Shown: positions 11,060 to 23,400 of the stretch, in pieces
Position numbering within the stretch: position 1 is the stretch's first letter
Layout of the letters: the number at the start of each line of letters is the position of its first letter
NCBI GenBank assembly: GCA_002118135.1
Contig: BDIU01000021.1
Span: 1 to 64,000, forward strand
Length of the DNA: 64,000 bases
Origin: Trebouxia sp. TZW2008
Lineage: Eukaryota; Chlorophyta; Trebouxiophyceae; Trebouxiales; Trebouxiaceae
Direction of reading: 5' to 3'
Position numbers and translations under genes: made by a program
The notes under the pieces: model-generated
Databases searched by the model: none
Told to the model about the DNA's origin: nothing
What the model saw: the letters and a program-made list of their open reading frames with translations, nothing else

Positions 11060-14000
11060 ATGTTGGACCTCACAGCAGGCACCGTGTATGCAATCGTGCT
11101 GTTGGTTACCCTGGTGAGGATCGAGTCTGTCTTGTACCCAGCACTTAGCGGATTCCTTGTTCTCGATTTGTGCCGAGTCACGTTCTTGACCTGCTTGCAT
11201 GCCATAGCGAGCGTTATGAAGTGCCATCTTCTTGCCTTCTGGCAGGTCGTCAGCTGGTGTAGCAACTGGGAGAACCGCTGGAAGTACAGGCATATCCCTG
11301 GACCAGGCTACAAGTTTCCTTTGGGAAACATGATCACCATCCGGAAGAAGATGATGTACAGGGCAAATGCTGACTGGCATGCTGAGTATGGCGATACTTT
11401 CAAGCTTTTCTTTGCCCGTCAGCCAATGCTGGTCACTTCAGGTCAGCCTCTGTGCAATCATTTGCTTTTGTGCAAAGTGACTTGCGACAGCAAGCTTATA
11501 TTTCTTCAACTGGATGTGCTCAAGCACAACTGTGCGTCTCAAAGACATGATGACCATCAGCACAGTCAAGCCTTGTTGTTGTGGTTAGCATGCCTAGCAT
11601 CACTGCAATCATTAGCATTATTGTCAAACATATCACAAAGGAATGCTTTGCTATTTGCTATGAAGACCATAACTTGCTTGTGGCTGCAGATCCTGCCCTT
11701 GCCCGGCAAGTCACCGTCAAGGACTTCAGCAAGTTCCACGACAGGTTTCTGCTGAACATCAAGAAGTCTCTGTACACAGGATCGCGCCTAGAAGCTGACA
11801 AAGCCAGCATCATTGCAGCAAAGTAAGACAACGTGTTAGCGCTGCATGTTGCGTCAGGGTCTGAAGACTGTTGGGTCATGCTGTGTGCCCAGTGCCTCTT
11901 TTGTCAACACCTCTGCCCTCTCTGCATGACAGTCACTGGTAAGTGGATGGCATGGGCCCAATTTGTTGTTCACGATGTTGTGTCAATGTTGATTAATCTC
12001 GACGTCAGCTTTTTGTTGAAGAATATGCTGTCATTAAGAACTGCAGGTGCAACAGCATACACTTGTGTTGCTGCGTCTCTGACTGTCTTGTAAGCACTTG
12101 CTGGGGGTTCGCCATGCAGTATTTTTATCTCACCAAGTCTCCAAAAGCCTTTACTCACAGTGCAGTGTTTGCAGGGGTGCGTACTGGGGCAGCCTCAGGG
12201 CCGGCATGCAACCCATGTTCCATAACGTCCACCTGGCAGCCTATGCAGAGGTCATCAACCAAGCAGTGACAGACCTGATCGACAACCTGCAGCCTTTTGC
12301 CAAGTCAGGGGAGCAGGTAGATATGCACCGACAGCTGGGACGTATGACAATGCAAGTCATTGGAGCTGCAGCATTTGGGTAAGACGTTGCCCTCTGTATT
12401 TCAGTTTGTGGTTCAGTGTGTGGTTCAGTGTGTGGTTCAGCGTTACAAGACAGGAGAGCATATGCACTGCCACTTGGAGCATATGAAAATGCAAGTCATT
12501 GGAGCTGCAGCATTTGGGTAGGATCATCGCTTCTGCAATTTAGAGTGTGATTCAGTGTTGCAAGATGGGGCAGGTGAACATTCATCAACATTTGAGGCGC
12601 ATGGAAATGCAAGTCATTGGTCCTGCAGCCTTTGGGTAACATTGCTAATCATGACAGGTTCAGCACTTTGCTGCAGCTGCATGTTGGTTTGTCAATTGCT
12701 GCAGCAACAGCAAGCGTTGGCGCTTGCATGTCAATATTTCTGCAGTGTTGTTGTTTCCATGTCATGTGCCACCAGGCTTGTTGGTCAACTTCCTTGCAGT
12801 TTCGGTGAATATGGTCCAATTTTAAGGATAGCATGCATGTCTCTCATGTTGCAGTTGTTTACATCATGCAAGACACGATAGTTTTGGATGCAGGGTCAAG
12901 TTTGACACTCAGACTGCAGCAACTGGGGATGACGTGAATCTGGTGAAAGCAGCAAAGTCCTTCTTTGAGAACAGCAGGCCTTCATTCTGGAACCTGTTGG
13001 CTTTCATCACGCCACAGTGGGTTTTGCCTCTGCTCAGAGTGCTGGCGCAAGCATTCCCCAGCCAACCACAGCTTGGAAGGGAGTTCTCGGTTGCTACCAT
13101 GTTTGAAGCTTCAGACTGCTTGATTGAGGTACGGTGCGCTGTGCTGTGCTTTGCTGTGCTGTAAAACATGCTCACATTGGCATGTGCTGCTGCAATTGCA
13201 TCTTGTCAAGTGCAGTATCAGACAGACGTTACTTGAAACTGACGTGCAGATTGTCCAGATAACAGCACTCGATAGCTTCAGTATTGCAGAACACACAACT
13301 TGGCTGCCTGTCCTGTTTATCCCTTGCACATCGCCTCATGGCAGCCACGTTGTATCATACTCGGAACATGACAACACCATCGGTACCATGCATGGTCATG
13401 TGGAAACCATCAATGTTTGTGTTGACATGATGGTCAATGCTTTGCTTTGAGTCATTGTAATATTACGAGTTGATGTGTTGACTTGATAGTCAATATGTTG
13501 CAGAATGCAAGGAAGAAGTATTTCAAGGGCAGCAAGGCGCCAGCTGCTTGGAAGTGGTTCAAGGATGACCCACGCAACCCCCTCAAGGTTTGTTAACACT
13601 CTCTGTAGAGAAATCTGGAAGGTGTATGTGAAACCTCTGCAGTCTTGGGTGGCATGGAGTGGCATTGCATAATTGTCAGTATGAGCCATCCTGTTGTTTT
13701 TCTGGCCAAGGGCATTTTCACCAGCTTTTAGCATCTTGGACTTGTCTCTTCTTGCCATCCCAGTCTGCTGCATCACCCATCATCCAACAGCGCACTGTTG
13801 CCATAGTGCTTGCATATACATGGCAGTTGCACCTTTTGTTATGTCCAAACAGGCAGAAAAGTGTGACTCGTCTTGTGCCCCATTGTAGGATTCAGTACCT
13901 GCAGAGAGCAGCGTCATCTCTACACTGATGAGGGCCAACAACAAAGCCAGCGGAACCAACTTCACTCACATGTAAGGCCACACTCAGTCACTGACCACGA

Positions 14001-16556
14001 CTGCTTGATGCCCACCTGAGTGCCTGCACAACTCAGTTGTACAGTTTGGCATGCCTGCATTTGTGTGTACAGTTACTTTCTTCCAAACAATCGCACAGGT
14101 GCAGCATGAAATGTCCCTTGTTGCAGCATTACTGCTATCAGAAGCAGCAGCATGAATGTCTCAACTGTACAGATGTGCTGACAGTCAAAGACTGCATGCT
14201 CAACTGAGAGTGTTGACGGTGTGCGCAGACAGATTGCTGGGCAGACAAGTGCAATGATGCTGGCAGGGTACGAGACCACAGCCAGTGCTTTGGCTTTCAG
14301 CATCTTCTTGCTTGGCAAGCACCCTCATGCACAGAAGCAGCTCCTGCAGGAAGTGGATGCATTCCAGGTACCTTTTAACACATCGTACCATAATCACATT
14401 ATCATTTGTTCCATAGTGCATAAGGCTTTGTTACATCCTCATAATGCGCCAACCAGCCCAGACGCTGCGCTTTCTAGAGTGTATGCTCACCCCATGTACA
14501 TGTTGCATGCCAAAAGCATGCACACATAACAGTGCATCTACGTCAAGAGGCATCAGAGGGCTGATATTGTGCAAAGCATGGCTTGTACATGCATGCTGTT
14601 GTCCCAGTGCGCCTTGGGACAATGCTGCAGCAGTTGCTTGATGCTGCTCACATAAGACCCCAAACCACACAAAGCACAGATCAGATTAGGTCATAGCAGT
14701 GTGTGAAGCACAGCCCGATATCTCTGTGCAAGTGAGATGCATGGCAAACATTACTGTCTGCTCAAGCTTTGTGTTTGCCTACCAGGGTGTGCTAGGGTAT
14801 GACAGCCTGTCTGAGTTCCCATACACGGCGGCAGTCATCAATGAGACGTTGCGCTTGTTCCCTCCACTGCCCGCCTTGCTGCGTGAATCATTGCAAGATA
14901 CTCAGGTGACTTTTGCTGCATCATCTTTCTTTGCGTATTGGAGCTGCCTAGTACTGAAGTGAAGCAATGCATTCATTTTGATCTCTTTGTGATCAAGTTG
15001 GTGTTCCTGCATTGACTTGGGCATGCGACATGCCAGCTGGCTCTGTTTTACACTGTGTATGTCTGGATCTACAGCTGATCCAAGGCCTTGTTCATGAAGT
15101 AGTAGCAGCTGAGGCTGCGTTCCGATGTGATTCAAGTATGGGTGCATATTTCCTAGACTATGCTTCACAGTGGGGGCTGACCACATTCCATGGGGCGTCC
15201 TAGTGCAGATCAATCTGTGGACTCTGCATCGCAATGAGAAGCAATGGCAGGAAGCAGCACAAACAGAGGCCAGTCTATACCTGGTGCAGTATATCTGAAT
15301 CAGTTTATATCTGGTTGACATATATATAGTGATGTCGACAGTTTTCACAAGGCAAAATGAGCTTTGATGTGGTCTGTCAAGTCTGTCAATGGTGTGCTTC
15401 ACAGGTGGGAGAGTACTACATTTTTGATTTGCCTCCAGTAAAGATCAGTTTGTGGGCCGTGCATCACACCGAGAAATAATGACAGCGTGCAGAAGCATTG
15501 CAATCAAATTCGGTGTGGCATGTCCAGTCTGCGCTTGTCCACTCTGTCGGTGTGTTTCACAGGTGGGGGGATTACTTGTTCCTAGGGGCACTCCAGTGCA
15601 GATCAGTCTGTGGGCTCTGCACTGTCATGAGAAGTAGTCTGTAATGAAAAGTAACGACAGGGTGCAGAAGCTTTCACTGCAGAACGAGGTCTGGTATGGT
15701 CTGTCAAGTCTGCGCTTGTCAACTTTGTTGATGTGATTCACAGGTGGGGGATTACTTTATTCCCAGGGGTACTCCAGTGCAGATCAATCTGTGGGCCTTG
15801 CACCGCAACGAGACGTACTGGCAAGACGCAGAGGCTTTCAAGCCTGAGCGGTGGCTTGGGGACAAGACAGGAGGGGACAAGAGCGGAGGCATGGCTTACC
15901 TGCCCTTTGGTGCAGGGCCTCGCATGTGCATTGGCATCAAATTAGCAGGTGAATCTGATTGGACTTTTCATGTTGCTGTCATGCATGTGTGCATGCGTGT
16001 GTGCAAAGTGAGGTCTGTTGCATGGGCATTGGCATCAAGCTAGCAGACAAGTGACTGAGGCTACCTATCGCTCTGTGTTGCATGCATGTATCTGCTTTTA
16101 GCATGTGCTGGTGGAACTACCCACAGTACTGTTGCGCACGCATACCTCCAGCAGCACCTTGTGCCGGCTGCATCTACACTGACTGTGTTTGTACTGCCAC
16201 AAGGACTGTCCTTAATGCACGCATAGATCGCTAGCTTGCGCTATTGAAACATGCATTGCTTTAAGCTAGTAGGCATCCTGGCTGCAGTAGGGCTGTCAAA
16301 TAATGCCTCCAGTCATGCTGCAGTCATAACTTAGCTGACCTTTGCACAAAATTGCCACAAAAAAGTATGCTGTACTCAAGGCAGTCTATCTGTATGCGCA
16401 GTTGAAGAAGCAGTCATAGCACTGGTGCGCCTGTACCAAAGCTACACTTTTGAGCTGACAGATGACCTGTTGACGAAGCCTGTGGAGTTGAAGCAGACTG
16501 TGACATTGACGCCCATGGATGGTGTCAATGTCACTGTGGTACAACGCAGGCAGTGA
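11060..16556 (+). CDS. cytochrome P450 monooxygenase, complete
   Basis: Membrane-anchored haem-thiolate monooxygenase; the substrate cannot be told. Eleven exons with perfectly closing phases give 535 aa: 11060-11113, 11246-11441, 11690-11822, 12175-12378, 12894-13128, 13504-13587, 13889-13971, 14229-14367, 14786-14905, 15744-15948, 16402-16556. An N-terminal hydrophobic anchor (YAIVLLVTL) is followed by the proline-rich hinge HIPGPGYKFPLGN. The I-helix has AGYETTA, the K-helix ETLR in INETLRLFPP, the meander FKPERW, and the haem loop FGAGPRMCIG with the ligand Cys. All catalytic signatures are intact. Overall it resembles the CYP711/CYP3-clan type (inference). Exon 10 has three upstream partial copies and exon 4 two downstream ones. 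Confidence 0.95.
12407..12442. repeat. 12-base tandem repeat, three units
   Basis: TGTGGTTCAGTG repeated three times (last unit ends CG), directly downstream of the exon 4 donor of the P450 gene and just before the donor-side exon copies. Confidence 0.85.
12485..12645 (+). repeat. two donor-side copies of P450 exon 4
   Basis: The last about 35 bases of exon 4 (encoding MQVIGAAAFG and then GTAAGA) recur at about 12489-12523 followed by GTAGGA, and at about 12606-12640 (encoding MQVIGPAAFG) followed by GTAACA. Each is preceded by a version of GGAGCATATGAAAATG or GAGGCGCATGGAAATG. Both retain a GT at the homologous donor position. Confidence 0.85.
15125..15640 (+). repeat. three acceptor-side copies of P450 exon 10
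   Basis: Three partial copies precede real exon 10 (15744-15948), with starts at about 15171, 15405 and 15563. Each carries about 45 bases of intron ending in TTCACAG plus about 75 bases of exon start. Translations run VGEYYIFDLPPVKISLWAVH and VGGLLVPRGTPVQISLWALH, against VGDYFIPRGTPVQINLWALH in the real exon. The second and third keep acceptor and phase and end at a stop right after a Glu-Lys pair. The first has lost one G at its acceptor, which shifts its phase. Confidence 0.9.
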
Positions 16557-17409
16557 ACAACATTCAAAATGGGTGTCAGTGTCACTGTGGTATAGCACAG
16601 ACGGTGAAAAACAATCAAGTTGATATGTCAGGATGCAACATACATCGTCAGGCCACACAGCCTGCTTTGACAGCATTACTGCAGCAAATCAGTGAGGAAG
16701 CCGTCAAGCTCAGTAGCTATGCTCTTGGTGCCTCTCAATGGGAGTGACGAGATCACCGAAAGCAGCTCACAATCCAGTGCAGCTTGCCAGCATGACAGAA
16801 CAATGTTGGAAATCAGCACCAGCCCTCTCAGCTTGTACGCCTTTTTCTGCTCAACATGCATGCGCGCTGTGTTATTTTTGATGTCCTTTCTGACTTTGAA
16901 TGAAATGCTGTGAGTAGGCTCGGCCATATGAGTCTGTACGGAACAACAAGTATGCCTGTTTGTCAGTTGTACCGGCTCGTTGAACAGACTTGGTATGACC
17001 GATTTTCAGTCTACTTGTAAGCCCCTAGCTATGCTTAGCATATTTCGTCCATTGCACTCAAGTTCTTCGAGACGCACCTGCACACTTCAGAGCTGCGGCA
17101 GCCACATTAGATAGCCTCAAGAGGATATACAAGCATGGTCCTCAACAAAGCTAACAACATGCGTTTCTGGGCAAATGTTCACCTCAGGGCTAGGCCTGCG
17201 TGCGACAGGTTCAGAGCTGAAGTGATAGTGTGAAGCAAAGGGAGTGTGAGGGGGTCTTGCGAGGGGTTCTAGGTGGGTGAGGAGGGGTCTGAAACAAAGG
17301 CTGGCAAGTTGGCAAATTCAAACTTGGTATGTCGAGTCGTCTGAGTCGATGTCACCTTCTAGTTGCTCACCGTGCGGACGCAATGCTGCATGCTCTGTAG
17401 CGTAAGGGC
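16557..17409. other. intergenic between P450 and ABCG gene
   Basis: Begins with a degenerate copy of the last P450 codons (about 16565-16600, repeating the GTGTCAATGTCACTGTGGT block). Nothing else coding is recognised. A purine-rich stretch of GGGAGTGTGAGGGGG type at 17235-17290 precedes the transporter start. Confidence 0.5.
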
Positions 17410-20400
17410 ATGCCGAGCGCTTTGCAGCGCAGTTGCCTGCTGCTTTTTGCATTGTGCTTTGCGTGTGCTGCTCCTGATCCACCCATACCAGAGGAGCAAG
17501 CTGCTCGTGACAAGTGGGCTGAAGTGTTGGACACAGTCTGGAGCACGGCCAAACCGCACGTTGCCTTTTGCCTCGGTAACAAGGAGGCTGGGGTTGTGAA
17601 AACAGTGCTCAAATCCTTCCCAGATCCACTGCCTACAGAGTCAGCAGCAGAACCAGTGTGCAGCAATGTTTCCCAGCTCGCCAGACAGTTTTGTGGTCCA
17701 AAGTCTCTTATGGAGTATTACAAGGTAGCGTCGCGCATGGGAAACCTTTGCATGCACTGGCGTGGCAAATTCGCGGGAGTAAAATGCTGACCAGGAGCTT
17801 GTAAATCGCAACCTACTCTGACACTGCATGTACACACTGCAGTACCTGCTGCTGACCGACAACGATGAAAAGGTCCCTAACACAGCAGCCTGCCCTGCTG
17901 GCACCTCCACGCCACAATGCTCACCAGGTCAATCAGCTATCTGCCAGCTGCGCCAGGCCTGCTGGCAGGAGCTTGTCAGTTCTGCATGCATTGGCTTTCA
18001 AAACTCTCGTAAAGCAGGAACAGCTCAGACAGACTTGTAATTATCGTTGACCTAAAAGGACAATGTCCTGTGCATGTCCTGTGTGTATTGTGACTGTTCA
18101 GCTGACACATTGGCCTAAGCCTTGATGCCTGTATTGCAGGTTTCTTTGATGCAGCAAACTTGCCGGACCTGCCGCCAACTGTAGATGCTGCCCCTCATGC
18201 TTGCTGTCCTGGGTACTTTTGCCCGCCATCCCTGACATGCATGATCCCATGCCCCCTGGGATCTAGCTGCCAGAGGTGAGCTCATGTCTTTACTGTCCAC
18301 ATATGTTGTCTTCACCACTACGAACATACTTGCATGGGGCTCAAATGCTGACTCAAACAAGTAGTGTTGCCAGCGACCGACAACAGTCAGTGAATGGGCA
18401 CATTCGGTCAAACAAGACCGCTTTATGATGTATGCCTAGCAGGCTAATTCCTCACAGACACTCACTGTCAGCCAGATTGCTAGGCTGAGCGTCTGTATCA
18501 TTCTTGATGACATGCATGCAGATGAATATCATGTACCTGGTACCTCCTGTCTTTTTTGAGAATGGTCGTGGCCTGCAGGGCTGTTTCAGCGCCACCTCCA
18601 GAGCACTACACAGGGTCATCTTTGGACCCTCTGCCTGCCAAACATGACAACAGGTACATATGATTGCTGCGCACGCTCTTGACTGTGAGGTGCACCCTGA
18701 AGGTCAGCCTGCTCAACTGCAGACATTTACAAGCTTACACAAGAGGGTCTCTGCATTCAAGAGCTTAGACTCAAATACTATCTGCATCATGAATACAGCC
18801 TAGTAGAACAGGCGCCAAAAATGCAATGGGCACCATGCAGGTGGTGTGCACCCTATGCTTACAAGCTACGGCCAGAGGTGGGCTGTGGGGGTGCAGACAA
18901 ATGGACAGTCATTCCCAGCGGCTCCTTCCCAGGCTACTGGTGGGCATATGGCTCAGGCAGCATGTTCTGTGAGGCTGGGCATTACTGCCCAAACACCACC
19001 TCGCAGGTGATGCTCAGCCTTGTGAGCATGGTCGATGCAACATGTTTGTGCCTGTGCTGCTGACGGGCTTATGGCTCTGGCAGCATGTTCTGTGAGACTA
19101 GGCACTATTCCCCAAGCACCACCTCTCAGGTAGCAGTCGATCAGACCAGCATTGCTGATCAAGGGCACTTGTGCCCATGCAAGCCACTGTCAGGCATGCA
19201 GGGCTTCAAAGGTCAGACCGTCCTGCTTGAGCTGTGTCCAAGAGGTGGCAAGCTTGCTGATTTGTCAAAATACCTTGCAGCTAAGAAGTGAAGATCTTGT
19301 TTCAGGAGGCCTCAATGAAAGCCTTGTAATACACAGCAGAAGTGAGAAGTGTCAGCTTGCTGCCGTCCTACGATTGCCCTACAAGCAAGTTGCGGCTGGC
19401 TCCTGGCTGGATGCATATGAACAGCGTGTGAGCTGTGCAGCGCTGTCTCAAATGTGGCTGCAGAACAGCGTTGATGACTCTTCTTGACATATCTGAGCAT
19501 TCAACTGACATGCAATGCTGCACAGAAGTCGTCCGCTCTGCAACAATACACAATCGTTGCCAAAGCACGACTTGACAAACCTCGACAAGGCTGCTCGTGT
19601 GCAGATGCCCAGCTCTGCCTTCTTGACAAGCATGCCATCTGGTCATGCTTTTGGCGGAGGCACATCACACAACTTTGACGCCATGATGCTCTATGCCACA
19701 GCTCAAGTGTGCCCTGATGCCCTTCACTTCAATGCAGATAGTCTGCCCCAAAGGGCATTACTGCAAAACAGGCAGCACAAAGCCCACCAAATGCCCTCCG
19801 CTGATGACCTGCCCCGAGCGCTCAGAAGTGCCCTCAGACAACTATGCTGGGATGGTCCTGGACTTGCTCATGTTTCTGGTTCTTTGGATTGTGTGGATGC
19901 TGTATAGATGGTGAGCCTATCGCATCATTGCAGGTCATGTTGCTGCAAACAGCCAATGCACATCTAATATGAGGGTATAGCTGCCAAGTGCCACATGGTA
20001 ATTGTCTTGATAGCTGCTTGTTGTGAAACAGCAACCATTGGGCATGCACGCTATATGCGCAAGGACTGCATGATTAGTTTGTGCAGCACAGGTTTCCTTC
20101 ATCAAATGGTGCTGACTTTTGCGGCTGCTCTGCAATTTCAGAATCTCTGCACCTGAACCCCAAAAGATAAACCAGTCAAAGCAAAGAGTTTTGCGAACCC
20201 TCACCTCACCACTGCAAACAAGTGTACATTGTTTTCAGGAGAGAGGATGAAGATTCTCAAGTCTTGTGCCTTGTACAGGTACCACAGGCTGCTTCGCAAG
20301 CTCAGCAAAAAGCAGCGGCTCAGAATGAATGGCGAGGACTACAATGCACCAAAGCATATCTTTGGGCAGCCAAGCCAAGAGATGACACATGCTGTGTCAG

Positions 20401-23400
20401 CAGAAGCATCAGCTCTGGATGCTGCAGGTGGATATGAAGGTATGCACAATGCAACTTTTGGCACACCCCACAGCTGGTGCCTCAAACATACATCAGAGAA
20501 AAGCATAGGTAGCGCGTCTTTCAGAAGCTCAACCCCCACCATGCCCAGACAGCTCTTCAGCATCAGCTGAAAGCCATGTTGTTGACAGCATGTGCATAAC
20601 GCAGACAGCTTGTCGTGAGTGACCTTGAGACTTCTGTATTTTCATTGTTGTATCAGGCACGTATGCTGTGCACCCAAAGGCTGTCCACCAACACCAAGTC
20701 CTGAGGCATCTGCAACTTCTCCATCATCATGCTTGTCGCACACTGCATGTGTCTGCTTGTCTCGCTTTGGGGCTTGTAGTCAATTGCGTGTGTCATTGCA
20801 TATCATAGCTTGGGTCTGCTCCAGCGCATGCTTGTGTGGAAACAGCACCAGCATGCTGATCTGTGCAACCTTTGCACTGTTGAAAACAGCCACTCAGTGT
20901 ACAATTGCAGCACCCTCTGGCCACGAATGCAGAGTGCTGTTTGAGCTGTGACAGCTTTGCACCTCATTGCGCATGCCATTACAATCCTGTTGCAGCTTCA
21001 GATGCACTCCTGTCACAGATGAGCGTCTGGTGCCTGAGAGATGGTGAGAGTGTAGTACGCTGTGCATTCTGAAGCTGTATCAGGATGACTGAGCATATGC
21101 GACGCAGCATGCACTTTCTGGCTGTGCTTTGAACCACAGGTCTTGAGGTACAGAGCATGTTGTCAGAGTTTGGTTTAGGCAATGCAGGCTTGATTGGGAC
21201 AGAGCCACACTTCAATTCATAGCTGCGCTTGAACGCTTGAGACCGCCACATGTAGCTATGTACATGCAGAGACAATGAGTTGGTCAGCTGTCATGAACAT
21301 TTGGTTGCTCTGGCATAAACAGTATGACTGAGTCCTTGTTCTGAGTGATGCTGCCCTCTGAAGTCCCAACATGGCTTGCTGATTGATGCTGTTAGAGCAG
21401 CTGTCCTGCTTCCACATACAGAGACTCCCTGAGCACTTCCTTGAGGCAGAAACTTTTTGATTACCTTTCTGGCTAACAGCGCCCAACTGCCAATGCAGAT
21501 CAGCAAGCAGCACAGGACCATGAGGGCACAGATCAAATAGAAGGCACTGGGGCTGATAGCAACTCAGATGCAGAGCTCCAGGATGAGGAGCAACAGGCCA
21601 GGCAGAAGCCAAATGCTGGGGCGCTTGCTCGGCTCATGCAGAGGTGGCCACATCTTCTGCAGACTACAATGGACATCTTGATGGCTTGATGTCACGGCTT
21701 GCAATGCTTTTGAAAGTCTAAATCACAAAGCAAAAAAGGATCCCACAAATTGGAACCCTTGTCCTTACACAAGCTGCAGAGAAGCTTGAGACTGGCTGTG
21801 TCAGGCAACGAAAGCAGCTCTGCTTTCAGCAAGCTGTATGCACCACTGCAGGCTTGACTGACACATGTGCAGCACAAACGCTCAGAGCTAGTTCTGCTGA
21901 CAGCATGTTGTGTGCATCAATGCAAGCACGACCGCTGCCCCTGCAGCAGGTACCCAATGAACCAGCCCTGCTTTCAGAAAGCTGTACAAATCACTGCAAG
22001 CTTGACTGTTGCACTTGCAGCATGAGTCCCCAGAAGAACACCAGGCAGCCAGCCAAAGAGGGCTCCTTGCATGTGCCAGTCTGGGCAGCGTTCAACCCCC
22101 CTCCCCCCTCATCAGAAGACTACGCCCCTCTTCCAGGCCATGACCCCCTGTCACCCCCTCACGACCCTCCACAGGCAGGGCAGGGCTTGTTGACCAGCCC
22201 CAGATTTAGCAGTTCTGGCCACCAAGAGCCAGCTAGGCCAGTTCTGGATGTCGAATTTGTCAACATGGGCATGAGGTTGAAGGGCACTGGCAGAAAAGTG
22301 CTGGCTGGTGTGACTGGCAGGCTGAGGGAATCGCACCTGACTGCAATCATGGGCCCTTCAGGAGCAGGTCAGGGGTTCAGTTCTTGCTAGGCAATGACTG
22401 AAGTTTCTTTTCTGCTTGCCAGGCAGTGCAGACTTGGGGCTGCAGCATCTGTGCCAAGGGCAAGCAGGAAGGCAGCACTCTTGCAGTCACATACAGTAAT
22501 GGCAGGCCTGTTGGTGGCAACACAAGTGAGCAAAGCATGCACATCATGCGCAGCAGTTGAAGCAACGCTGCACAGCACCAGCAAGCAGCGTGAGCACACC
22601 AGCTTGATACCGCAATGATGACTTTACGCATGCAGGCCCCATGAAGCAGGCAATGGCAGGGACACGCAGCAGCACTTGTTGTTGTAGACTGATATGGAGC
22701 ACTGTGCAAAAGATGACTTTGTTGCAGCAAGCATAAAGCCCTGCACCAGGTCCATTGTACGCAGTAAGTTGCAGGCAGTGTGTTTATGTTCCAACAGCAA
22801 TCACGGCTCCACATGTGATCCATATTGCAAAGAAAATTTAGGCTGTAACCTGACATGAGTGTAACCACTGTGCACAGGTGATTCTTGATGTGAAACACCT
22901 GCCGTGTATTGTAGGCAGGGGTATAGCTGGCGGCAAGCGCAGCAAGCACAGTCCCTTTGGCTGACATATGTCATGTTCTCATTTGGCACTTTGGTACCAA
23001 CTCAATTGTTGATGAGTAAAACACATGAAAGAGTGAATTCCTCCTTGCTGACTTTGGCTGAAGAACAGTACGTATGCAGGCAAGACTTCCCTGATGGCTG
23101 CCTTGGCTGGCAAGGCTGCTTATGGTACTGTCACTGGCAGTGTGAAGATCAATGGAAGGTCAGACAAGCTGCTGAGGTACAAGAGAGTGATGGGATTTGT
23201 GCCCCAGGTCAGATTCAGTGCACACCACAGCACAATTTTTTCAGTGGGGCACTTTGTTTTGCCGCCATTATATATTCTGCATTTAGGCCAGTCGACATCA
23301 ACATATGACAATTTGGCCGAGTGGTCTAAGGCGCTGGATTTAGGCTCCAGTCCGAAAGGGCGTGAGTTCAAATCTCACAGTTGTCATGTAGTTCTTTTGG

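Noticed and set aside
21291..21612. Minus-strand membrane-like frame ([16 protein letters not shown] type)
   Set aside because: Opposite strand to the acidic linker exon of the ABCG gene at 21499-21643, which fits the splice phases on both sides.
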